Below, piece after piece: positions 1-8,102 of a DNA stretch of 43,573 bases. Made by a program: the position numbers and the translations under genes. Below the pieces are notes generated by a model. The model was not told the origin of the DNA. It saw only the letters and a list, made by a program, of their open reading frames with translations, and made no database searches. How positions within the stretch are numbered: the stretch's first letter is position 1; each line of letters starts with the position of its first letter. The DNA comes from Myxococcales bacterium (GTDB lineage Bacteria > Myxococcota_A > Polyangia > Haliangiales > SHYZ01): NCBI GenBank assembly GCA_009692535.1, contig SHYZ01000006.1:1-43573 (forward strand), read 5' to 3'.

Positions 1-89
1 GCGGCAGCGGCGGACGTGGCGGTGGCGATGACTACGGTCCGCCGCCCGACACCTTCAACGCGCCCGGCGGCGACGACCTCCCGTTCTAG
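1..89 (+). CDS. ssb: Single-stranded DNA-binding protein, C-terminal end only
   Basis: Reading in the frame that ends with TAG at 87-89 gives a Gly-rich stretch, then a Pro/Asp region, and the terminal residues DDLPF. A flexible Gly-rich linker ending in an acidic tip of the D-D-x-P-F type is the hallmark of bacterial SSB, where the tip docks RecO, PriA, exonuclease I and other genome-maintenance partners. Only about 28 codons are inside the window and the OB fold lies to the left, so the call rests on the tail alone. The strong hairpin at 110-140 just downstream fits the end of a transcription unit. Confidence 0.75.
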   Translation, partial: GSGGRGGGDDYGPPPDTFNAPGGDDLPF

Positions 90-109
90 GCTTGCGGCAT
101 CGGCTTCAC

Positions 110-140
110 GCCGGGGGAACGCTCTTCCGCGTCCCCCGGC
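110..140 (+). terminator. Strong GC hairpin after ssb
   Basis: GCCGGGGGA (110-118) pairs perfectly with TCCCCCGGC (132-140). CGC (120-122) pairs with GCG (129-131) inside it after one bulged A, giving about 12 bp of stem and a 6-nt loop. There is no T-tract, so this is a terminator-like or RNA-stabilising hairpin and not a textbook intrinsic terminator. A second perfect 14-bp palindrome, CCACCCCGGGGTGG, lies at 186-199, just before the next gene. Confidence 0.5.
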
Positions 141-212
141 CAACACCCTAGGTGCGGGCGACGACCCTTCGGGAAGTCGCAGCCCCCACCCCGGGGTGGT
201 ACTGATCGACTC

Positions 213-1109
213 GTGCGGCGAGGAATACGCATCGCCAGTGCTATCGGCGCGCTGACCATGCTCTGGGCAATCGCCCTGCATGCGCGACCGCCCCGCTGGC
301 CACAGCCCGCCGGCGGCGCCTCGTCGAGCGGCTCGCCTGAGGTGCTCTTCACCTTCGACGACGGACCGCACGAGGACTTCACGCCTGCGCTCCTCGATCT
401 GCTCGCGCAGCACAGCGTGCGCGGGGTCTTCTTCTGGTCAGGCTGGCGTGTCAGCGGCGTCGGCGAGAACACCGAGACTCGCCGAAAGATCGCGCTCCGT
501 GCGCTCGCCGAGGGTCACCTCGTCGGGAACCACACCGTCAACCACGCCCATCTCTGCCAGGGGTCGGCAGCCAACGCCGAGCTCGAGGTCGATGAGAACG
601 CACGCATCATGGCCGCACTTGCGCGCATGCCGGTCTCCTGGATGCGTGTGCCGTACGGCTCGCGCTGCCCCCGTGTGGAGGCAATGCTCGCGGCGCGCGG
701 CCTCAAGCACCTCCATTGGGACCTCGACCCACGTGAATACCTGACCCATGACGTCGGGCGCGCAACGGCGTATCTCGTCAGCCGGATCCGCCGCCTCGAG
801 AACGACGAGCGCGTGATCGTACTCATGCACGATACCTACGCCGTGAGCGTCGAGACGCTCTCGGCCGTGCTCGACTGGATCGTGGAAGAGAACTCGGAGC
901 GCGAGCGCGACGCCTTGCCGCCGATTCGCATCATCGGGTACGAAGAGCTCGCTCGCGACCAACTCGCGCCGGGCGTGGCCGAGGTGGTCGACGCCGCGCC
1001 GCGCGACCTCGTCGACACGGTCATCGAACTAACCCGGCGCCTCGTTCGGCCGCTCCTGCCCCCGCTGCCGGGCGACCCGGCGTACGCACGCTTCGCCGCG
1101 GGCCGCTAG
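213..1109 (+). CDS. Polysaccharide deacetylase (NodB domain), membrane-anchored or secreted
   Basis: A 298-aa protein. Residues about 5-24 form a hydrophobic signal anchor. The NodB homology domain of carbohydrate esterase family 4 follows: motif 1 TFDDGP at 47-52 (catalytic base and metal Asp), motif 2 H-x3-H at about 108-112 in GNHTVNHAH (zinc ligands), motif 3 RVPYG near 145, and a late MHDTY His motif. Such enzymes remove N- or O-acetyl groups from chitin-like polymers or peptidoglycan in the envelope; the substrate cannot be read from sequence. The GTG at 213 is the only start that keeps the signal segment, and no clear Shine-Dalgarno precedes it. The C-terminal about 40 residues are family-unspecific. 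Confidence 0.85.
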   Translation: MRRGIRIASAIGALTMLWAIALHARPPRWPQPAGGASSSGSPEVLFTFDDGPHEDFTPALLDLLAQHSVRGVFFWSGWRVSGVGENTETRRKIALRALAEGHLVGNHTVNHAHLCQGSAANAELEVDENARIMAALARMPVSWMRVPYGSRCPRVEAMLAARGLKHLHWDLDPREYLTHDVGRATAYLVSRIRRLENDERVIVLMHDTYAVSVETLSAVLDWIVEENSERERDALPPIRIIGYEELARDQLAPGVAEVVDAAPRDLVDTVIELTRRLVRPLLPPLPGDPAYARFAAGR

Positions 1110-1201
1110 GCGACCACGACACGGCCCGGCAGGCGACCGCGCCGCACACGCACGCCGCCAGCTTTGACCACCCTCGGAGCGGGGTGTACGGTCCGGCTCC
1201 C

Positions 1202-1208
1202 GGAGGGG
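1202..1208 (+). promoter_or_regulatory. Ribosome binding site of the astA-like gene
   Basis: GGAGGGG lies 2-4 nt before the ATG at 1211. It selects that ATG over the upstream in-frame start at 1184, which has no such site. Confidence 0.6.
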
Positions 1209-1210
1209 CC

Positions 1211-2254
1211 ATGTTCCGCATTCGCGAGGCGTTCACGTCCGACCTCGACGGGCTCTTCGCCGTCGCGCGGCACCTCGACACGGTGAACCTGCCGGCCGAC
1301 CGCGACCTCCTCGCGTCGCTCCTCGACCGCTCGCAGCGCTCCTTCTCAGGCGAGCTCGAGGAGCGGCAGCGTGAATTCCTGTTCGTGCTGGAGGACACCA
1401 CTTCGGGCCGCGTCATCGGCAGCTCGATCGTCGTCGCGCAGCACGGCACACGCCCCGCGCCCCACGTCTTCTTCGACGTGCTCGAGGAGCAGCGCTACTC
1501 GTCGACGCTCGACCGCTACTTCGTGCACCGCTACCTGCGGATCGGCTACCACTTTGACGGGCCCACGGAGATTGGCGGCCTGATCCTGCTGCCTGAATAT
1601 CGCGGCCGGCCCGAGGCGCTCGGCAAGCTGCTCTCGTACGTTCGCTTCCTCTACATCGCGATGCACCGCACCGGCTTTCGCGACGAGGTGCTCGCCGAGT
1701 TGCTGCCACCACTCGGCGAAGACGGCGCGAGCCTCCTTTGGGAGAGCCTCGGGCGACACTTTACCGGGCTCTCGTATCAGCAGGCGGATCGCCTCTCGAA
1801 GGACAACAAGGAGTTCATTCGCGGACTGTTCCCGGAAGGACCGATCTACGTCGCGCTGCTGCCGCCGGACGTCCAGGCGATGATCGGCGAGGTCGGCCCG
1901 AAGACGCGCGGGGTAAAGAAGATGCTGGAGCAGATCGGCTTCGAACACGCACAGCGGATCGATCCGTTCGACGGCGGGCCGCACTACGTCGCGCACACCG
2001 ACGAGATCACGCTCGTGCGGGGCGCGCGCACGGGGCGAGTGACCGCTGCCGCGACCGACGCCGCGACCGGCACGGTGCCCCCCGAGGTGCGACTCGGCCT
2101 CGTGGCGAGCGAACACCCGGGGCGCACGCCGTGCTTCACCGCAGTGACGACGCAGTTCGGCGTGTCGTCCACCGGCGAGGTCGCGCTCGACGCAGCAACC
2201 CGTGCCGCGCTCGGCGTGGCGCCGGGCGATACCGTCCACCACGTCGCGACCTGA
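1211..2254 (+). CDS. astA: Arginine N-succinyltransferase family protein
   Basis: A 347-aa protein matching the AstA/AruG family in length and order. It begins FRIREAFTSDLDGL, has GSSIVVAQHG near residue 75, then IGGLILLPEYRG, and closes with GFEHAQRIDPFDGGPHY. The family has a GNAT fold and transfers succinyl from succinyl-CoA to the alpha-amino group of arginine (first step of the AST pathway) or related amines. The C-terminal about 70 residues (TDEITLVR onward) also follow the family. No astB, astC, astD or astE is visible nearby, so a complete AST pathway cannot be inferred and the true acceptor may differ. The start at 1211 is chosen on the Shine-Dalgarno. Confidence 0.8.
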   Translation: MFRIREAFTSDLDGLFAVARHLDTVNLPADRDLLASLLDRSQRSFSGELEERQREFLFVLEDTTSGRVIGSSIVVAQHGTRPAPHVFFDVLEEQRYSSTLDRYFVHRYLRIGYHFDGPTEIGGLILLPEYRGRPEALGKLLSYVRFLYIAMHRTGFRDEVLAELLPPLGEDGASLLWESLGRHFTGLSYQQADRLSKDNKEFIRGLFPEGPIYVALLPPDVQAMIGEVGPKTRGVKKMLEQIGFEHAQRIDPFDGGPHYVAHTDEITLVRGARTGRVTAAATDAATGTVPPEVRLGLVASEHPGRTPCFTAVTTQFGVSSTGEVALDAATRAALGVAPGDTVHHVAT

Positions 2255-2290
2255 GCCCGCAGCGCAAGCGTGACGCTCGTGGTTCCGGGG

Positions 2291-2296
2291 TAGACT
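2291..2296 (+). promoter_or_regulatory. Candidate -10 box (TAGACT) for leaderless ppsR
   Basis: TAGACT ends 7 nt before the ATG at 2304, where a -10 box would place transcription start at or beside the start codon. There is no Shine-Dalgarno. A -35 is weak: GTGACG at 2270-2275 with a short 15-nt spacer. Confidence 0.35.
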
Positions 2297-2303
2297 GCCG
2301 CCG

Positions 2304-3116
2304 ATGAAATCGGTCTTCGTACTCAGCGACTCGACCGGCGAGACCGCCGAGAAGGTGGTCAACGCCGCGCTCCTGCAGTTCGGGGGCGCGGACTGCGACG
2401 TGCAGATCTTCTCGCGCGTCCGCCTTGAGAGCGAGGTCGAGAAAATCATCGAGCGCGCCGCGGGGCTGCACGCGCTGGTCGTCTTCACCGTCGTCGACTC
2501 CGCCGAGCGCGAGCTGCTCTGGGAGCTCTGCCAGCGGCTCGGCGTCGAAGCGGTGGACCTCATCGGCGGCCTCATGGCGAAGCTCTCCTCCTTCCTCGAC
2601 GAGCAGCCACAAGGCGTGCCCGGCCTGACGCACGCGCTCTCCGAGGAGTACTTCCGGCGGATCGAGGCGGTGGAATTCACGGTGAAGAACGACGACGGCG
2701 CTGAGCCGCGCAACCTGCCACGCGCGGATCTCGTGCTCGTCGGGATCTCGCGCACCTCGAAGACGCCGCTCTCCACGTTCCTCGCCCAGAAGGGGCTGCG
2801 CGTGGCCAACGTGCCGATCGTCCTCGGCATCGCGCCACCCATCGAGCTCGAAGAGGTTCCGCCCGAGCGAATCTTCGGCCTCACGATCCAGCCCGAAGTG
2901 CTCGCCAAAATCCGACAGGCGCGCCTGGTGCATCTGGGCATGCCCCCCGACTCGAGCTACGGCGTGCGTGATCACATCCAGCGCGAGATCGCCTACGCGC
3001 AGGAGATTTTCCGCCAGCACCCGGGCTGGCCGGTGATCGACGTGACCGCCCGCGCGATCGAAGAGACCGCTGCGGACATCCTGCGGATTACGCGCCAGCG
3101 CGCCTTACGCGCCTGA
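2304..3116 (+). CDS. ppsR: Pyruvate, phosphate dikinase / PEP synthase regulatory protein (bifunctional kinase-phosphorylase)
   Basis: A 270-aa member of the DUF299/PPSRP family. The N-terminus FVLSDSTGETAEKVV is diagnostic. The P-loop-like GISRTSKTP lies at 147-155, followed by VANVPIVLG and the FGLT motif. These enzymes inactivate PPDK or PEP synthase by ADP-dependent phosphorylation of a threonine and reactivate it by Pi-dependent phosphorolysis, switching between glycolytic and gluconeogenic flux in the cytoplasm. The target dikinase is not in the window. Translation probably starts at the 5' end of the mRNA (see 2291-2296). It converges on the thioredoxin-like gene across a 34-bp gap. 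Confidence 0.92.
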   Translation: MKSVFVLSDSTGETAEKVVNAALLQFGGADCDVQIFSRVRLESEVEKIIERAAGLHALVVFTVVDSAERELLWELCQRLGVEAVDLIGGLMAKLSSFLDEQPQGVPGLTHALSEEYFRRIEAVEFTVKNDDGAEPRNLPRADLVLVGISRTSKTPLSTFLAQKGLRVANVPIVLGIAPPIELEEVPPERIFGLTIQPEVLAKIRQARLVHLGMPPDSSYGVRDHIQREIAYAQEIFRQHPGWPVIDVTARAIEETAADILRITRQRALRA

Positions 3117-3126
3117 CGCGCCAGCG

Positions 3127-3162
3127 CGCGCTACGTCGCGACCGGTCGCGCTACGTCGCGAC
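3127..3162. repeat. 16-bp direct repeat and palindrome between convergent genes
   Basis: CGCGCTACGTCGCGAC occurs at 3127-3142 and again at 3147-3162. The junction creates a perfect 14-bp palindrome, CGCGACCGGTCGCG, at 3137-3150. It lies between the stop codons of ppsR and the convergent thioredoxin-like gene, whose TAG stop (3153-3151) lies in the second copy. A bidirectional terminator-like hairpin is plausible; there is no T-tract. Confidence 0.55.
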
Positions 3163-3723
3163 AGTCTGCTCGAGCGTGTAGCCGACCTTGCGCGCCCACT
3201 GCGAGCGCGGCCACCGCTCCACGATGCGGGCCCACTCGGCGCGCGCCATGTCGAAGTTCTTGGTCTGCCGGTAACGACTCACGCCCCACCAGAACGCCGC
3301 CTCGGGCGCACGCTCAGCGCCATCGGTGTCGACGACCTGCGCAAAGAGCGCGTGCGCCTCGTCGTAGCGCTTCGCACCCATCGCCACGATCGCGCGGCCG
3401 TACGCGGTCTCGGCGAGCAGGTCGGCCACCGGCAGGAAACCGATCTGGATGTTGGCCGCGCGCTCGTCGGTGTCGACCACCGCCATGCCAGGAAGCCAAC
3501 GGACGCCGAGGCGCCGCGTCAGCTCAGGGTGCTTGCCGCTCTCGAGCTTCACCGCGACAAAGTGCTGTGCGAGCTCCTGCACGACATCGTCATGTGGATG
3601 CGTCACGGCATCCATGGCGTGACAGCCAAGTCAGGAGGGGCTGTAGAGGAAGAGATAGAGCGGGCGCGAAGTGGAGCGCGCTTCGGCGAGTGCCGTGTCC
3701 CAGTTGTCATGCCAGCGGATCAT
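3151..3723 (-). CDS. Thioredoxin-fold protein, probable selenoprotein (in-frame UGA at the CxxC position)
   Basis: The visible ORF starts at 3615, but the same frame continues upstream to an ATG at 3723 through a single TGA (3633-3631, codon 31). With that codon read through, the N-terminus is a standard thioredoxin-like start: WHDNWDTALAEARSTSRPLYLFLY, then SPS-TGA-LGCHAMD. This aligns with YSTCHWCHVME-type motifs of thioredoxin/DUF255 proteins, so the TGA replaces the first Cys of CxxC (U31-L-G-C34). The rest (190 residues in all) has LGVRWLPGMAV, the cis-Pro strand, and a TPR-like C-terminal half. Codons before the TGA keep the G/C-ending bias, so the region is coding. A SECIS-like hairpin begins 7 nt after the TGA. 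Sec is inferred; a TGC-to-TGA sequencing error or a recent nonsense mutation is the alternative. It lies 59 nt after the amidohydrolase gene, same strand. Confidence 0.75.
3602..3623 (-). promoter_or_regulatory. Bacterial SECIS-like hairpin downstream of the in-frame UGA
   Basis: Read on the minus strand, GTCACG (3623-3618) pairs perfectly with CGTGAC (3607-3602). Inside lie one C-C mismatch and a CA/TG helix, closed by the tetraloop TGGA (3614-3611). The loop begins 17 nt after the UGA and has G in its first two positions. Published bacterial SECIS rules as I recall them ask for an apical loop 16-37 nt after UGA with a G among the first two loop bases, and this meets both. The helix overlaps codons for CHAMDAVT. 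Confidence 0.6.
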
Positions 3724-3782
3724 GCGGCGAGCATACGCTGGAAATCTTTCCCTCGCGGCGCGCGCACTTGTCAGCGCGCTCG

Positions 3783-5465
3783 TCAGCGTGCCGCGCGCGC
3801 GTACACGACGCTGCCACCGACAATCGTGAGGTCGACCTGGCGCTCGAGCAGCGAGCGATCAGGCGCAAGCGGTCCGTCGAAGACCGTGAGGTCAGCGACG
3901 AAGCCGAGCGCGATCCGCCCACGCTGTCTCTCGGCGAACGCAGCCCACGCCGGCTCGACGGTGTAGAGCGAGAGCGCCTGCTCGAGCGTGAGCCGCTCGT
4001 CGGGGAGCCAGCCGCCCGGCGGGTTCCCCTTCGCGTCCATCCGAGTCACCGCCGCGTACAGCCCGAGCAGCGGCGGCACGTCTTCGATGGGAAAATCAGA
4101 GCCGCCGATGACGTGCGCGCCCGACGCGAGGAGCGTGCGCCATGCATACGCTCCGACGAGCCGCGCGGGTCCGAGCCGCTCGTCAGCCCACGCCATGTCG
4201 GAGGTCGCGTGGGTCGGCTGCATCGCAGCCGCGACGCCGAGCGCGGCGAAGCGACCGAGGTCCTCGGGCGCAACCACCTGAGCATGCTCGATGCGAAAGC
4301 GCCGGTCGCCGCCGACTGCGCGCGCGAAGGCATCGAGCACCATGCGGTTCGCACGATCCCCGATCGCGTGCACGCCGAGCTGCCAGCCCGACGCCACCGC
4401 CGCGTCGACCGCGTGCGCCAGCTCCGCCTCGGTCGCGAGCACCAGCCCGACGTTGCCCGGGTCATCGGCATACGGCGCGAGCAGGGCGGCGCCACGCGAG
4501 CCGAGCGCACCGTCGGCGTAGAGCTTCACCGCGCGCAGCACGAAACGCGCGGTCCCGTCGGGATCGCGGTCGGGGACGCGGGCGGCCAGCGTGTCGAGCT
4601 GCCCCTCGCCCTGAAGGAAGGCGTAGACGCGCAGCGGCAGCCGCCCCTCGGCGACGAGCTTGCGATAGACGGCGACGGTGGCGTCGTCGATGCCCATCTC
4701 GTGTACGCCGGTCAGTCCAGCAGCGACGGCGCGCGTGGCGCCGGCGAGAATCTGTCGCGCCCGCGCCTCGGCGGAGTCGGGCGGCAGGCGAGCGAACACG
4801 AGGTCGGCGGCGTTGTCGATGAGCACCCCGGTCGGCTCGCCGCGCGCGTCGCGCACGATGCGTCCGCCTGCGGGATCGCTCGTACGCGAGTCGATCGCCG
4901 CGGCAGCGAGCGCGGCGCCGTTCACCCAGAGCGCGTGGCCGTCGATGCGCCGGATCGCCACGGGGTGCGCGGGCGCAGCGATGTCGAGGAGCCCGCGCGT
5001 GGGAAACTCGGCGGGCGTCCAGAGGTTCTGATCCCAGCCGCGGCCGAGCAGCCACTCGCCGGCTGGTCGCGTCTTGGCCGCGCGCGCCACCACGGCGGCG
5101 ACGGCAGCGGCGCTGTCGAGACCGCGGAACGAGAGCTGCTCGAACTCACGACCGAGGCCGAAGAGGTGGCAGTGCCCGTCGACCAACCCCGGCGTGACGG
5201 TGCGCCCGGCGAGGTCGATGACGCGAGTGTCCGGCCCGACGAACGCGAGCGCATCGGCATCGCTACCGACGACCGCGACGCGACCGGCCACGACGGCGAT
5301 CGCGGTCGCATCGGGCCGAGCCGGATCCATCGTGAGCACGCGTCCACCGTGGAGCACGAGCTCGGCGCGAGCGGGGGCGCGGTCGGTCATCGTGGTCTGG
5401 CCGCCACCGGCGCAGGCCGCGAGCAGTGCTGCGACGAAGACGACGAGCAGCGTCGTTGTGCGCAC
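3783..5465 (-). CDS. Amidohydrolase family lipoprotein (YtcJ-like)
   Basis: A 560-aa protein. The N-terminus is a lipoprotein signal peptide with lipobox LAAC (Cys18). Then comes the metal-dependent amidohydrolase fold: the composite beta-sandwich (LVLHGGRVLTMDP, residues 37-49), the metal motif DGHCH at 96-100, GVHEMG in the middle, a conserved HAIGDRA His segment, and GGSDFPIED with the catalytic Asp. This arrangement is the YtcJ / N-substituted formamide deformylase subfamily, zinc hydrolases of uncertain natural substrate. The start is GTG with a GGAG about 10 nt upstream, and it begins 4 nt after the stop of the Omp85-like gene, so the two are probably co-transcribed. Export as a lipoprotein puts it in the periplasm or outer membrane. 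Confidence 0.85.
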   Translation of the reverse strand: MRTTTLLVVFVAALLAACAGGGQTTMTDRAPARAELVLHGGRVLTMDPARPDATAIAVVAGRVAVVGSDADALAFVGPDTRVIDLAGRTVTPGLVDGHCHLFGLGREFEQLSFRGLDSAAAVAAVVARAAKTRPAGEWLLGRGWDQNLWTPAEFPTRGLLDIAAPAHPVAIRRIDGHALWVNGAALAAAAIDSRTSDPAGGRIVRDARGEPTGVLIDNAADLVFARLPPDSAEARARQILAGATRAVAAGLTGVHEMGIDDATVAVYRKLVAEGRLPLRVYAFLQGEGQLDTLAARVPDRDPDGTARFVLRAVKLYADGALGSRGAALLAPYADDPGNVGLVLATEAELAHAVDAAVASGWQLGVHAIGDRANRMVLDAFARAVGGDRRFRIEHAQVVAPEDLGRFAALGVAAAMQPTHATSDMAWADERLGPARLVGAYAWRTLLASGAHVIGGSDFPIEDVPPLLGLYAAVTRMDAKGNPPGGWLPDERLTLEQALSLYTVEPAWAAFAERQRGRIALGFVADLTVFDGPLAPDRSLLERQVDLTIVGGSVVYARAAR

Positions 5466-5469
5466 CGCT

Positions 5470-6852
5470 TCACAGCTCCGTCAGGCCGACCGCGAAGTAG
5501 ATCCGGCGCTCGCCGGTCTGCGGAGCGTAGCCGACGTCGACGCCGAGCAGCGGCAGCACGATCGACTTTACATAGACGCGGATGCCGCCACCGATGCCGG
5601 CGCGGAGCTGCGTGAACGAGTCGTCGAGTTGCCCATCGAGGTAGGTGCGCTGCAGGTTCTCGTCGGCGAGCGAGAGGAAGGTCGTATAGGCAACGTCGGT
5701 GAACGCGAGGCCGCGCAGCGCGAGCGGGCCGACGGTGAAGATCGGCAGCGAGTACTCGACCGAGCCGGCGATCTTGAAGTCGCCGCGAAAGTGCCGGTTG
5801 CGGTAGCCGCGGAGGCCCGTGCCCCCCGAGGTCTGCTCCTGCTGGAACGGCAGGTGGTAGCCGACGTCGACGCCGCCCTTCCAGATGAGGTTGTGGCGCG
5901 AGAAGAACTTCCGCGCATGCTGCGCACGAACGCCGGCGAGCCAGTAGTCAAAGTCGGAGCCGAGGCCGGGCGCCCCGCGCTCGTAGGAGAGACGCAGCAG
6001 GTTTCCGGTGACCACGCCGTACCAGTTCGACCGGCGATCGAACGAGGCCTGCGCTTCCCAGCTCACGTCGGTACCGTCTTCGCCCGGCGCGAGCGCGCAG
6101 TCGACGCCGCCTGCGAACTTTTCGGCGCAGTGCGCGTCCTTGAACGACACCAGCGCGCCGCGCAGTCGCCCATCGAGTGAGAGCGAGCGACCGAGGCGAA
6201 CGCCGAGCAGGAGCCCCGCGTTCAAGTAGTCCATCGTCGAGAGCCGCTCTGCGACCGGTTCGTCGAGAAACTCGTCGGGGAAGGTGTACTCGGTGACCTC
6301 TTCGCGCCGGAGGAAGACATCGCCGCGAAAGTAGAACCAGCGCGAACCGGCGATCGATGGATCAAGGTAGCCGGCGATAAAGAGCGAGTCCGACGTGGCG
6401 AGCTGGCCGTAGACGAGCAGCTTCTTGTTGCGACCGAAGAGGTTGTTCTCGCCGAAGCCGATGCCGACGCCGCGGTTGCCCGGCTGGTTGTAGAAGGTCG
6501 GCGCGATCACCCAGGAGTGCTTGTCGCGGGCGGTGATCACGAGCCTGACGCCGGGGCCGGGCTTGACCGGCGGCGCGGCGGCGACCGCCACATCCTTGAA
6601 GAGCCCGCTCGTCACGAGGTCAGCGCGCACACGGTCAGCGAGCGCGCGGGTAAAGGTATCGCCGGTCTCGACGTCAGCGAGGACGAGCACGGTCTCTTCG
6701 TCGGTCTTGGTGTTGCCGACGACCTCGATCGCGACGATTTTCGCGCCTTCGTTCGGATCGCGCACCGGCTCCTGCGCGCGCGCCGTCGCGGTGGCGAAAA
6801 GCGCGACGAGCCCGCACGCGGCGACGACAACACGCATCAGGCTCATGATCAC
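5470..6852 (-). CDS. Omp85/BamA-TamA superfamily outer membrane beta-barrel with one POTRA
   Basis: A 460-aa protein with a cleavable signal peptide (ending near ATARAQ, residue 27). A single POTRA-like domain follows (IVAIEVVGNTKTDEETVLVLADVETGD...VTSGLFKDVAV, about 38-95), then a 16-strand-type surface antigen (D15) barrel. The conserved lid-lock motif is LRGYRNRHFRGD near residue 350. BamA itself has five POTRAs and about 800 residues, so this is a short Omp85-family paralogue, not the essential BamA. Its likely role is insertion or translocation of specific outer-membrane or surface proteins. Its start overlaps the end of the upstream protease lipoprotein gene by 4 bp, suggesting a functional pair. 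Confidence 0.85.
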   Translation of the reverse strand: MIMSLMRVVVAACGLVALFATATARAQEPVRDPNEGAKIVAIEVVGNTKTDEETVLVLADVETGDTFTRALADRVRADLVTSGLFKDVAVAAAPPVKPGPGVRLVITARDKHSWVIAPTFYNQPGNRGVGIGFGENNLFGRNKKLLVYGQLATSDSLFIAGYLDPSIAGSRWFYFRGDVFLRREEVTEYTFPDEFLDEPVAERLSTMDYLNAGLLLGVRLGRSLSLDGRLRGALVSFKDAHCAEKFAGGVDCALAPGEDGTDVSWEAQASFDRRSNWYGVVTGNLLRLSYERGAPGLGSDFDYWLAGVRAQHARKFFSRHNLIWKGGVDVGYHLPFQQEQTSGGTGLRGYRNRHFRGDFKIAGSVEYSLPIFTVGPLALRGLAFTDVAYTTFLSLADENLQRTYLDGQLDDSFTQLRAGIGGGIRVYVKSIVLPLLGVDVGYAPQTGERRIYFAVGLTEL

Positions 6853-8096
6853 GGCTCCAAATATGACGGCAAGAGGTCCTCGACCAGCACCGACAACACC
6901 GCTACTCCGCCGGGGCGCGCGACCGCGACCGGCACCTCGTCGCCGAGCACGTACTGTGAAAGCAGCCCGTACACCTCGCCGAGCGAGAGGCCCGCGAGCG
7001 CGCGGCCCCCAAAGCGCAGCACCGACTCGCCACGGAGCAGGCCCTCGGCGAACGCATCGGTGCCGCTATAGACCTCGTCGACGCGCCAGTCGCCCGCGCC
7101 GTCATCGACGACGGTGAAGCCGACGCTGACGAACTCGTCCACCGGGATGTGGTCGGTGCTCACGTAACGCGAGAAGCGGAGCAGCTCCGCGGGGTAGTCG
7201 ATCGTCGTGAGGTCGTAACGCAGCAGACCGCCGCCGACGATCGCGCGCACCGGGAGCCCAACCTCGGCGGAGATCGCAGCGAAGAGTTCAGTGCCGGGGA
7301 TCACCAGCACCGGTACATCGGACACCGGCGCCGCGTCGCCACCCTCGAGCCCGGCGCGATAGACCCGCGTCCAGTATCCGGCCACCGGCCCGTTCGCAGT
7401 CACCACGGTGATCTCCCCGAGACGCGGCCGCCGCGCGCTGTCACCGAGCTCATCGAGCAGTGACTCTTCGAGCACGAGCGAGGTCGCGCCGGTATCGATG
7501 ACCGCCGCGATCGGCTCCATGCGCCCCTCGAGCCGGAGCCCGGCGATCACCCGTGTCGGCGGCACGTGCACGAGGTGGCCGGTCGGGATCTGCGAGCGCC
7601 CGCCGCCGAGCAGAAACACCGGCGCGGTCCGCTCCGGCTCCACCTCGTCCGACCCCGGTAGGAGCGCGGGGTCGAACGGATCGGCGAGCCACGCGCGCTC
7701 GCCGCGATAGTCGACAGAGAGCGCGAAGCCGATGAGGAGATCCCCACCGATGATGCCGTCGAGCGTGCCCGGCGGTGTGGCAAAGAGATCCCACGCAGCA
7801 ACGTCGTACTCGGGGAAGCGAAGCCCGAACGCATCGAGCGAGACCGTGTTCGGCCCCGGCGTGAGGTCGGGGAAGGAGTCGACATCGAGGATCGTGATCG
7901 GCGCACCGGTGTCGACGAGGAAGCGGACCGGCGCGGCGCCGTCGATACTCCCCGCGACGGTCGGCGTCATCTCCATCAGTTCCACCGACACCGCCTGACC
8001 GGCGGTCCCCTCGTAGACGAGTCCGCCCTCGCCGTCACACGCCGACGAGATCGTCGCAGCGAGCGCACAGCTGACGAGCGATGCGCGCCGGGCCAC
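6849..8096 (-). CDS. Tandem retropepsin-like aspartyl protease with C-terminal PDZ, lipoprotein
   Basis: From the GTG at 8096 the product has 415 residues. A signal peptide ends in SSAC (Cys20), a weak lipobox. Two retropepsin-like half-sites follow: VDTGAPITIL (DTG 62-64) with IIGGDLLIGF after it, and VIDTGATSLVL (DTG 201-203) with a second strand-rich half. A PDZ domain occupies about 340-410 (VDEVYSGTDAFAEGLLRGESVLRFGG). Two DTG lobes in one chain suggest an intramolecular pepsin-like dimer; PDZ would bind substrate C-termini. The perfect TATAAT at 8103-8108 places transcription start on this GTG, which decides the start over the longer frame reaching 8171. It is the first gene of the minus-strand run with the Omp85-like, amidohydrolase and thioredoxin-like genes. 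Confidence 0.75.
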   Translation of the reverse strand: MARRASLVSCALAATISSACDGEGGLVYEGTAGQAVSVELMEMTPTVAGSIDGAAPVRFLVDTGAPITILDVDSFPDLTPGPNTVSLDAFGLRFPEYDVAAWDLFATPPGTLDGIIGGDLLIGFALSVDYRGERAWLADPFDPALLPGSDEVEPERTAPVFLLGGGRSQIPTGHLVHVPPTRVIAGLRLEGRMEPIAAVIDTGATSLVLEESLLDELGDSARRPRLGEITVVTANGPVAGYWTRVYRAGLEGGDAAPVSDVPVLVIPGTELFAAISAEVGLPVRAIVGGGLLRYDLTTIDYPAELLRFSRYVSTDHIPVDEFVSVGFTVVDDGAGDWRVDEVYSGTDAFAEGLLRGESVLRFGGRALAGLSLGEVYGLLSQYVLGDEVPVAVARPGGVAVLSVLVEDLLPSYLEP

Positions 8097-8102
8097 GCGA
8101 TC

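Noticed and set aside
3151-3615. A short 154-aa protein starting at ATG 3615
   Set aside because: That start lies after the active-site Cys and leaves the thioredoxin N-terminus (3633-3723) unexplained. Reading through the TGA restores a complete domain.
3567-5615. A 682-codon plus-strand ORF over the amidohydrolase gene
   Set aside because: It is a shadow frame with Arg/Glu/Asp-rich composition. The minus strand carries a complete amidohydrolase with signal peptide and metal motifs.
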